Shown piece after piece: positions 57,512-64,000 of a stretch of DNA of 64,000 nt. The notes under the pieces were generated by a model, which was given only the letters and a program-made list of their open reading frames with translations, was not told the DNA's origin and searched no databases. The position numbers and the translations under genes are program-made. Each line of letters starts with the position of its first letter. Within the stretch, counting starts at the first letter, position 1. The DNA comes from Streptomyces sp. NBC_01231 (lineage in GTDB: Bacteria; Actinomycetota; Actinomycetes; Streptomycetales; Streptomycetaceae): NCBI GenBank assembly GCA_035999765.1, contig CP108521.1, positions 3,844,001 to 3,908,000 of the forward strand, written 5' to 3'.

Positions 57512-59200
57512 TCAGCCGTCCACATGCGTCGGCGCGAACATCCGCAGCACCGCCGGGAGGACGACCACCGCCGGGCCGGGTGACGCGAGTGCCTTCGACA
57601 GGTCGTCCGACAGGGTCTTGGGGGTCGTACGGACTCCCGGCACCCCGAAGGACTCGGCCAGGGCCACATAGTCCGGGCGGGTCAGCTCGGTCGCCGTCGC
57701 CTCGCCGAAGGCGTCCGTCATGTACTCGCGCAGGATGCCGTAGCCGCCGTCGTCGACGATCAGCCAGGTGACGTTGAGGTCGTACTGGCGGGCCGTGGCC
57801 AGTTCGGCGATCGAGTAGAGGGCGCCGCCGTCGCCGGAGACCGCGAGCACGGGGCGGGTGGGGTCGGCTGCCGCCGCGCCGAGGGCCGCCGGGAAGGCGT
57901 AGCCGAGGCCGCCGGCGCCCTGGGCCGAGTGCATGGTGTTCGGGGACTTCGGGTCGAAGGCCGACCAGGCCCAGTAGGACAGGATCGTCATGTCCCAGAA
58001 GGAGGGGGCGGTGGCGGGGAGCGCCCGGCGTACCGACGCCAACACGTCCTGTTCCAGGGTGAGTTCCTGGGCGGCGATACGTTCCGAGACCCGGGACAGG
58101 ACCGCGCTCACCCGCTCCGGGGCCGACTCGTCCACCCGCTCCGCAACCGTCTCGAGGAGCGCCTGCAACCCGAGTCGCGCGTCCGCGTGGATGCCCAGCG
58201 CCGGGTGGTTGGACTCCAGCTTGCCGAGGTCGGCCTCGATCTGGATGACCCGGCCACGGGGCTTGAACGTGTGGTAGTTGGAGGAGAGTTCGCCCAGGCC
58301 CGAGCCGATGACGAGGAGGACGTCCGCGTCCTCCAGGAAGTCCGTGGTGTGGCGGTCCTCCAGCCAGGACTGGAGCGACAGCGGGTGCTTCCAGGGGAAC
58401 GCCCCCTTGCCCCCGAAGGTGGTCACCACGGGGGCCTGGATCTTCTCCGCCAGCTGCTTCAGCTTGCCCGAGGCGTCCGCCCGTACGACTCCCCCGCCCG
58501 CGATGATCGCCGGGCGGGCGGCGCGGGACAGCAAGTCGGCTGCCACCGCGGTCAGTTCGGGGCGCGGGGGCAGTTCTTCGGGGAAGGCGTCGCCGCCCGT
58601 CACCACCGGGATCAGCGTCTCGGCCAGCAGTACGTCCTGTGGGATCTCCACCCAGACCGGGCCGTGCGGGGCCGTCAGCGCCGACTTCCATGCCTCCGCG
58701 ATCGCGGACGGGATCTGGGACTGGGCGCGGACCGTGTGGACCGACTTCACCACGCCCCGGAACGAGGCCGACTGGTCCGGCAGTTCATGCAGATAGCCGT
58801 GGCGGCCGCCGCCCAGCCCCGCCGTCGGGATCTGACTGCTGATCGCCAGCACGGGCGCCGAAGCCGCCGCCGCCTCCTGCAAGGCCGCGAGCGAGGTCAG
58901 CGCCCCCGGCCCCGTCGACAGCAGCAGCGGGGCCGCCTCGCCCGTGATCCGGCCGTACGCGTCCGCCGCGAACCCGGCGTTGTTCTCCACCCGCAGGCCG
59001 ATGTACCGCAGATCCGAGCGGCGCAGCGCGTCGAACATCCCCAACGCGTGCTGGCCCGGGAGGCCGAAGACCGTCGTCGCGCCGAGCCCGGCCAGCGTCT
59101 CCACGACCAGGTCTCCGCCGTTGCGGCCCGGGGGAGGGTTCAGCGCGGCCTCCGTCTGGGAGGGCGTCGGGCGGAGCACCAGGTCGTGGTCGTGAGTCAC
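57512..59200 (-). CDS. Acetolactate-synthase-like thiamine pyrophosphate enzyme
   Basis: A 562-residue TPP-dependent enzyme. The activating Glu is in [15 protein letters not shown], the middle domain has [20 protein letters not shown], and the TPP site is [20 protein letters not shown] followed by [12 protein letters not shown]. It belongs to the acetolactate synthase/benzoylformate decarboxylase superfamily. The GTG at 59200 overlaps the agmatinase stop (GTGA). Its last 13 codons ([17 protein letters not shown]) carry the right direct repeat. In this operon it probably decarboxylates or carboligates a keto-acid derived from a guanidino compound, but this is inference. Confidence 0.82.
   Translation of the reverse strand: MTHDHDLVLRPTPSQTEAALNPPPGRNGGDLVVETLAGLGATTVFGLPGQHALGMFDALRRSDLRYIGLRVENNAGFAADAYGRITGEAAPLLLSTGPGALTSLAALQEAAAASAPVLAISSQIPTAGLGGGRHGYLHELPDQSASFRGVVKSVHTVRAQSQIPSAIAEAWKSALTAPHGPVWVEIPQDVLLAETLIPVVTGGDAFPEELPPRPELTAVAADLLSRAARPAIIAGGGVVRADASGKLKQLAEKIQAPVVTTFGGKGAFPWKHPLSLQSWLEDRHTTDFLEDADVLLVIGSGLGELSSNYHTFKPRGRVIQIEADLGKLESNHPALGIHADARLGLQALLETVAERVDESAPERVSAVLSRVSERIAAQELTLEQDVLASVRRALPATAPSFWDMTILSYWAWSAFDPKSPNTMHSAQGAGGLGYAFPAALGAAAADPTRPVLAVSGDGGALYSIAELATARQYDLNVTWLIVDDGGYGILREYMTDAFGEATATELTRPDYVALAESFGVPGVRTTPKTLSDDLSKALASPGPAVVVLPAVLRMFAPTHVDG
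57524..57553. repeat. Right 30-bp direct repeat inside the TPP gene 3' end
   Basis: Identical to 52442-52471. It encodes [10 protein letters not shown] in the minus direction and ends 12 bp before the stop codon. It bounds the 5.1-kb islet on the right. Confidence 0.8.
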
Positions 59201-60165
59201 TTCGCGCGGGCCTCTGCAATCTGGCGGGACATGATCGTGGTCAGTTCGTACGCCGTGTGGGATGCCGCCACCGACGTGATCTCCGCGTGATCGTACGCGG
59301 GGGCCACCTCGACGACGTCCGCCGAGACCAGGTTGCAGGACGCCAGGCCGCGCAGGATCTCCAGCAGTTCACGGGAGGTCATGCCGCCCGCCTCCGGGGT
59401 GCCGGTGCCGGGCGCGTGCGCCGGGTCCAGGCAGTCGATGTCGATGGAGATGTAGAGGGGACGGTCTCCGACGCGCTGACGGAGCTGGTCGGCGACCTCG
59501 TCGACCCCGCGCCTCATCACATCCGCCGAGGTGACGATGCCGAAGCCCATCTTCTCGTCGTCCGTGAGGTCCTGCTTGCCGTACAGCGGGCCGCGCGTGC
59601 CGACGTGCGAGAGCGCCTCGGTGTCGAGGATGCCCTCCTCGACCGCCCGGCGGAACGGGGTGCCGTGCGTGTACTCCGCGCCGAAGTAGGTGTCCCAGGT
59701 GTCGAGGTGGGCGTCGAAGTGGAGCAGGGCGACCGGGCCGTGCTTCTTCGCGACCGAGCGCAGCAGGGGCAACGCGATGGTGTGGTCGCCGCCCAGGGTC
59801 ATGAGCCGCGCCCCCGTCCCCAGCAAGTCGTCCGCCGCCGCCTCGATCGTCTCCACGGCCTCGTTGATGTCGAACGGGTTCACGGCGATGTCGCCGCCGT
59901 CCGCGACCTGGGCAAGGGCGAAGGGGGACGCGTCCTGCGCCGGGTTGTAGGGGCGCAGGAGCCGGGACGCCTCGCGGATCGCGTTGCCGCCGAAGCGGGC
60001 ACCCGGCCGGTACGAGACGCCCGAGTCGAACGGCACCCCGACCACTGCGACATCGGCGCGGCCGACCTCGTCGAGGCGGGGCAGCCGGGCGAAGGTCGCG
60101 GGACCGGCGTACCGCGGTATGCGGGAGGAGTCGACGGGGCCGCGGGGCGTCTCGTTGCTGCTCAT
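59197..60165 (-). CDS. Agmatinase/guanidino-hydrolase (ureohydrolase)
   Basis: A 322-residue ureohydrolase. The Mn ligands are visible in order: [10 protein letters not shown] (His), [15 protein letters not shown] (Asp-x-His-x-Asp) and [20 protein letters not shown] (Asp-x-Asp). The substrate loop [19 protein letters not shown] is agmatinase-like. It cleaves urea from agmatine, guanidinobutyrate or a similar compound. The ATG at 60165 lies 74 bp after the symporter gene. The symporter and TPP enzyme neighbours and a PucR regulator suggest use of a guanidino compound as nitrogen source. Confidence 0.88.
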   Translation of the reverse strand: MSSNETPRGPVDSSRIPRYAGPATFARLPRLDEVGRADVAVVGVPFDSGVSYRPGARFGGNAIREASRLLRPYNPAQDASPFALAQVADGGDIAVNPFDINEAVETIEAAADDLLGTGARLMTLGGDHTIALPLLRSVAKKHGPVALLHFDAHLDTWDTYFGAEYTHGTPFRRAVEEGILDTEALSHVGTRGPLYGKQDLTDDEKMGFGIVTSADVMRRGVDEVADQLRQRVGDRPLYISIDIDCLDPAHAPGTGTPEAGGMTSRELLEILRGLASCNLVSADVVEVAPAYDHAEITSVAASHTAYELTTIMSRQIAEARAK

Positions 60166-60239
60166 GAGGTACTGCCTTCTTTCCTACGCTTCATCGCGTA
60201 TGTACATCTCTGCACACCTATGTACTGCTGTTGACGACT

Positions 60240-61736
60240 CTACTGGGGCGTCGGGACTGATTCGTACGCAGGTTCGGGCGCTCGGCCCGCGAGGCGCTCG
60301 CGCCAGGCCGCGAGGACGGCGGCGTCGGTCGCCGGAGTCGCCAGGGAGACGACGAGATACGCGGCCAGGGAGGACAACAGGCCGTAGTAGACGGGCTGGT
60401 TGGCGAGGATGCCGTAGGACGCCATCAGACCGACGACCGCGAGGCCGCCGACGATCACGGAGGCGAGGGCGCCCTGGACGGTGCCGCGCTTCCACAGCAG
60501 CCCGCCGAGGATCGGCACGAGGAGACCGCCGACGAGGAGGTTGTAGGCGACGGTGAGCGCCTCGACGACGTTGTTCAGCGCGATGGCGGTGCCGATCACC
60601 GCCACCCCCATGACGAGGATGAAGACGCGGTTGCCCCTGACCTCGTCCCGCTCGCCCTGCTCGCCGGCCTCGCCCTGGTCGTCCCGCTCGTCCCGCGCCC
60701 CCCGCACGGCTCCCCGCAGTCGCGACCAGATGTCGTTGTTGGCGACGGTCGCGCAGGCGATCAGCGCGCCGGAGGACGTCGACATCACCGCGGCGAGCGC
60801 GGCGGCCAGCACCAACCCCCGCACTCCGACCGGGAGTTCGTCCTTCACGATGGTCGCGAAGGCGTCGTCCGCATTGGCCAGGTTCGGGTAGAGGACCTTG
60901 GCCGCCGTACCGATGACGGCGCCGGCGAGGGCGTACGCGAGACAGTAGGTTCCGGCGACCGTGCCTCCCCACCGCGCCGTCGTGTCGCTGCGGGCGGTGA
61001 AGACGCGCTGCCAGATGTCCTGCCCGATGAGCATGCCGAACGTGTAGATCAGCACGTAGGTGAAGATCGTCTCGCCGCCGATGCCCAGCGGATCGAAGTA
61101 TTCGGTGGGAAGCTTCGCCCGCATCTCGCCGAAGCCGCCCGCCTTCACCACGGCGATGGGCAGAAGCAGCAGCAGGACGCCGATGGTCTTCACCACGAAC
61201 TGCACCATGTCCGTCAGCGTGATCGACCACATGCCGCCGAGCGTGGAGTACGCGACCACGATCGAACCGCCGAGGACGATCGCAAGGGTCCGGTTCATGT
61301 CGAAGAGGACGTCGAAGATCGTCGCGTACGCGATGGTCGAGGTGGTCGCGAGCATCAGGGTGTACGCCCACATGACCACCCCGGAGATCACACCGGCCCG
61401 GCCGCCGTAGCGCAGGTCGAGCATCTCGGAGACGGTGTAGACCTTGAGGCGGGCGATGCGGGCGGAGAAGAACACGGACAGGGCGAGCAGCCCCAGACCG
61501 ATGGCGAAGACCATCCAGGCGCCGGACAGCCCGTACTGGTAGCCCAGTCCCACGCCGCCGATGGTGGACGCGCCGCCCAGGACGATCGCCGCCATGGTGC
61601 CGGAGTACATGGCGGGACCCAGGCGGCGGCCCGCCACCAGGAACTCGCTCTTCGACCTGGCACGGCGCATGCCCCACCAGCCCATGGCCAGCATGCCGGC
61701 CAGATAGACGACGATCACGGTGTAGTCGACGGCCAT
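60240..61736 (-). CDS. Sodium:solute symporter (SSS family)
   Basis: A 498-residue transporter: VDYTVIVVYLAGMLAMGWWG, GGASTIGGVGLGYQYGLSGA (the SSS signature), DMVQFVVKTIGVLLLLLPIA and about thirteen hydrophobic helices. A charged loop (ARDERDDQGEAGEQGERDEV) lies near residue 355. It takes up an organic solute with sodium; the operon suggests a guanidino compound or polyamine. The ATG at 61736 has GGAGGGCCC upstream. It is divergent from the PucR gene. Confidence 0.88.
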   Translation of the reverse strand: MAVDYTVIVVYLAGMLAMGWWGMRRARSKSEFLVAGRRLGPAMYSGTMAAIVLGGASTIGGVGLGYQYGLSGAWMVFAIGLGLLALSVFFSARIARLKVYTVSEMLDLRYGGRAGVISGVVMWAYTLMLATTSTIAYATIFDVLFDMNRTLAIVLGGSIVVAYSTLGGMWSITLTDMVQFVVKTIGVLLLLLPIAVVKAGGFGEMRAKLPTEYFDPLGIGGETIFTYVLIYTFGMLIGQDIWQRVFTARSDTTARWGGTVAGTYCLAYALAGAVIGTAAKVLYPNLANADDAFATIVKDELPVGVRGLVLAAALAAVMSTSSGALIACATVANNDIWSRLRGAVRGARDERDDQGEAGEQGERDEVRGNRVFILVMGVAVIGTAIALNNVVEALTVAYNLLVGGLLVPILGGLLWKRGTVQGALASVIVGGLAVVGLMASYGILANQPVYYGLLSSLAAYLVVSLATPATDAAVLAAWRERLAGRAPEPAYESVPTPQ

Positions 61737-61807
61737 GGGGGCCCTCCTTCGCGCACTCTCGGTGGCGTGTGACGAGGTCTGACACTAGGTGGCCGGAAAG
61801 CGACTGC

Positions 61808-61821
61808 GAAGTGTACGTTTC
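61808..61821. promoter_or_regulatory. Imperfect palindrome GAAGTGTACGTTTC
   Basis: GAA..GTAC..TTC symmetry in the 123-bp divergent gap between symporter and PucR regulator, a likely binding site of the regulator. Confidence 0.45.
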
Positions 61822-61859
61822 ATCCATTCAGGACCCGCTGGATGGAGGGAACGTCCACC

Positions 61860-63314
61860 GTGCCGGACCCCGCCGTTCCGCCCACACCCCCCGTGCCCCT
61901 CACGGCACTGCTGGCCCGCGAGGACCTGGCCCTGCGGCAGATCGCGGGGCCGTCCGATCCGGACATCGTCATCCACTGGGCCCACACCTCCGAGATGGCG
62001 GACCCCTATCCGTATCTGCTGGGCGGCGAGCTGCTGCTGACGGCGGGCGTGCACATTCCGGAGGCGGCCGGTTCGGGCACCTACTTCGACGACTACGTCT
62101 CGCGGATCGTCGCGGCGGGCGGCGCGGTCCTCGGCTTCGGGGTGGCGCCGGTGCACGACACGGTGCCGCGGGCACTGGTCGCGGCCTGCGAGGCGTACGA
62201 GCTTCCCCTGGTCGAGGTCCCGCCGCAGACCACCTTCTCCGGCGTGGCCCGCGCGGTCTGGCAGCTGATGGCCCAGGCCCGGCACACCGAACTGCGCCGC
62301 GTCACGGAGGCCCAGCAGAGCCTCGCCGCCGCGGCCTCCCGCCCCGACCCGGTCCCCTCGGTCCTGCGGCAGCTGGCCCGGCGGACGACCGGCCGGGCGG
62401 TGCTGTACGGGCCGGAGGGTGCGGAGATCGCGGCGGCGGGGACCGATCCCGGGGTCGGGGTGCGGGAGGCGCTGGCCGGGTTGGCGGGGATCGTCACCAG
62501 CCGCTCCTCCACGACCGCCACCGACACCGTCGCCGGCATCCATCTCGCCGCCTACGCCCTCGGCGCCGGGCAGGGTTTCGTGCTCGGCGTCGCGGCGCCG
62601 CGTCGCGAACCCGGGGACCACACCGTCGCCTCCGTCGCCGCGGTGCTGCTCAGCCTCCTCACCGGCGAGCACCAGAGCGGCGCGGGGGCGGCGCGCGCCT
62701 CGGCGCTGGTACGGCTGCTGCTGGGGTCCGCGCCCGAGGAGGTGGCTCCCCTCCTGGGCGAGGAGCGGTGGGTCGTCGTGCACGCCCGGCCCGACGCGCA
62801 GGTCCCCGACGCGGTCGCCGCCTTCGCGCTCGGTGCCGCGCTGGGCTCCTCGCTCGTCGACGTGGACCGGGACGTCGTACGGATCCTCGTGCCGGCCGGC
62901 CGGGAACCCGCCGCGCAACCCGGCTGGACGCTCGGTGTCAGCGCCGCCGTCGGTCCGCGGGAGTGGACCGACGCCGACGCCCAGGCGGGCCGCGCCCTGG
63001 CCCGGGCCCGCGCCACCCGCGTCCCACTCGCCCGCCACGGCGCCCGACCGGCCCTCGCCGACCTGGTCCCCGGGGACGAGGCCGAGGCGTACGCCCGTAC
63101 GCTGCTCGCGCCGATCACCGCCGTCCCGGCGCTCCCGGAGACCCTGCGGGCCTGGCTGTCCCTGCACGGCGGCTGGGACCGCACGGCGGTGGCGCTGGCC
63201 GTGCACCGCAACACCGTGCGGCAGCGGATCGCCCGGTGCGCGGCGCTGCTGGGCGTGGACCTGGACGACCCGGACGTACGGATGGAGCTGTGGTTCGCGC
63301 TGCGGCGGCTGTGA
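61860..63314 (+). CDS. PucR-family transcriptional regulator
   Basis: A 484-residue regulator. An N-terminal PucR domain (LLAREDLALRQIAGPSDPDI, DPYPYLLGGELLLTAGVHIP) and a central ligand region precede the C-terminal helix-turn-helix (LHGGWDRTAVALAVHRNTVR, QRIARCAALLGVDLDDPDVR, residues about 440-475). PucR proteins commonly control nitrogen-compound catabolism (purines, GABA). The GTG at 61860 has GGAGGGAAC; an ATG at 61842 overlaps that site. It is divergent from the symporter-agmatinase-TPP operon, its likely target. Confidence 0.88.
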   Translation: MPDPAVPPTPPVPLTALLAREDLALRQIAGPSDPDIVIHWAHTSEMADPYPYLLGGELLLTAGVHIPEAAGSGTYFDDYVSRIVAAGGAVLGFGVAPVHDTVPRALVAACEAYELPLVEVPPQTTFSGVARAVWQLMAQARHTELRRVTEAQQSLAAAASRPDPVPSVLRQLARRTTGRAVLYGPEGAEIAAAGTDPGVGVREALAGLAGIVTSRSSTTATDTVAGIHLAAYALGAGQGFVLGVAAPRREPGDHTVASVAAVLLSLLTGEHQSGAGAARASALVRLLLGSAPEEVAPLLGEERWVVVHARPDAQVPDAVAAFALGAALGSSLVDVDRDVVRILVPAGREPAAQPGWTLGVSAAVGPREWTDADAQAGRALARARATRVPLARHGARPALADLVPGDEAEAYARTLLAPITAVPALPETLRAWLSLHGGWDRTAVALAVHRNTVRQRIARCAALLGVDLDDPDVRMELWFALRRL

Positions 63315-63384
63315 GCACCGATCCGGGCACGGATCCCGGGCACTGATCCCGGCACCGAGCCGGGCACCGAGCCGGGCACTGGGA
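63315..63384. repeat. 12-13-bp tandem repeat GCACCGAGCCGG
   Basis: Five to six units (GCACCGATCCGG, GCACGGATCCCGG, GCACTGATCCCG, GCACCGAGCCGG twice, GCACTGGGAC) directly after the PucR stop codon. It is the seventh such array in the window. Confidence 0.6.
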
Positions 63385-63479
63385 CAAGCGCAGGTCGAGC
63401 ACCTCGTGACCGGCGTGACTCACGTCCCAGGGGGCGGGATGCCGGGTGATCCCCAAGTCGTCTGCCTCACAATGGAGAG

Positions 63480-64000
63480 ATGCCGATACCCGGGACACCC
63501 AGCCGCGCCGAGCTCGTCGACCACCTTGTGAGGACCCGTATCGCGGGCGAGGTCGCCACCCCGCGCGAGAACAACCTTTCGCATTACCGCCAGCTGGCGA
63601 ACGGCGTTCGCAACTACTGGCTCGGCCTGGAACTCGGCGACCGGTGGACCGACGAGCAGGACGTGCTCGCGGTGATGGCGGAACGGGTCGGAGTGAGCGA
63701 CGATCCCGAGTACCGGCACGGCCAGGACACCATCGACCCCGGTCTGACGGTGGCCGGCCTGGAGCGTATGGCGGCCCGGCTGCGCAAGGCCGCCGACGGG
63801 CGGCAGCGGGTCCTCTTCGCCACCGGCCACCCGGGCGGCCTGCTCGAGGTGCACCACTCCACCGCCGCCGCGCTGCGCGCCGCCGGCTGCGAGATCGTCG
63901 TCATCCCGGAGGGGCTGCGCACGGACGAGGGGTACGTCATGCAGTTCGCGGACGTGGCGGTGCTGGAGCACGGCGCCTCGCTGTGGCACACGCACTCCGG
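63480..64000 (+). CDS. Phosphatase-like protein, partial (continues beyond window)
   Basis: At least 173 residues from ATG 63480, 5'-complete, cut by the window end. It reads PIPGTPSRAELVDHLVRTRI, NLSHYRQLANGVRNYWLGLE, QRVLFATGHPGGLLEVHHST, VMQFADVAVLEHGASLWHTH. The GHPGGLLEVH and HTHSG segments suggest a metal-dependent hydrolase; similar Streptomyces proteins are labelled phosphatase, from memory. GGAG lies very close to the ATG, so the start could be GTG 63528. No operon link is visible. Confidence 0.7.
   Translation, partial: MPIPGTPSRAELVDHLVRTRIAGEVATPRENNLSHYRQLANGVRNYWLGLELGDRWTDEQDVLAVMAERVGVSDDPEYRHGQDTIDPGLTVAGLERMAARLRKAADGRQRVLFATGHPGGLLEVHHSTAAALRAAGCEIVVIPEGLRTDEGYVMQFADVAVLEHGASLWHTHS

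Overview
This is a high-GC actinobacterial chromosome segment, almost certainly from Streptomyces. The coding DNA shows extreme third-position GC. Many genes start with GTG and many neighbours overlap by GTGA. XRE/DUF5753 plus DUF397 gene pairs occur twice. The order CopZ/CopA, citrate synthase, RecD2 helicase, LacI-RbsA-RbsCB-RbsK-RbsD is what I recall from the S. coelicolor SCO273x-274x region; that comparison is from memory and was not searched. No rRNA, tRNA, CRISPR array or large biosynthetic cluster was found.

Layout. 1-3.2 kb: inositol/sugar catabolism (partial iolC, a divergent TIM-barrel isomerase), a small HTH protein and a zinc alcohol dehydrogenase. 3.2-6.6 kb: decayed MMPL and TetR remnants, then a copper cassette (CopZ, CopA) behind a CsoR-type operator. 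6.6-7.3 kb: a gene-free, hairpin-rich region with a probable 6C RNA. 7.3-14 kb: citA, recD2, a hydrolase/MarR pair around a clear operator, a DHFR-like reductase and a cupin. 14-20.2 kb: a complete ribose-type operon with a fused permease/binding protein. 20.6-23.1 kb: an insertion-scarred stretch with a truncated hydrolase, a frameshifted lactococcin-972-like bacteriocin, a membrane protein and a dead serine recombinase. 23.2-24.9 kb: XRE/DUF397 module A. 25-29.5 kb: a sugar catabolic operon (isomerase, DUF993, Gfo/Idh) facing a LacI repressor. 29.5-35 kb: hydrolase, DUF4097 protein, MarR-type regulators, isomerase, GNAT. 35.4-46 kb: secreted GH3 enzyme, lipoprotein, deleted secreted peptidase, fused ABC exporter, phytase-like and beta-lactamase-like secreted proteins. 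46-47.9 kb: XRE/DUF397 module B. 48-52.3 kb: GT39 membrane glycosyltransferase, secreted endonuclease I, APH-fold kinase. 52.44-57.55 kb: an islet (aldo/keto reductase, secreted SMP-30, MFS pump, XRE regulator) bounded by 30-bp direct repeats. 57.5-64 kb: TPP enzyme, agmatinase-type hydrolase and sodium symporter in one operon, a divergent PucR regulator and a partial phosphatase-like gene.

How the genes work together. Three carbohydrate modules (iolC/isomerase, ribose, isomerase-DUF993-Gfo/Idh) each have their own probable operators. The copper cassette pairs a chaperone with its efflux ATPase. The PucR-linked operon probably imports and degrades a guanidino or amine compound. The two XRE/DUF397 modules are paralogous, each with two further small divergent genes and the same spaced operator. 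Short unrelated tandem repeats sit just 3' of, or just 5' of, many genes.
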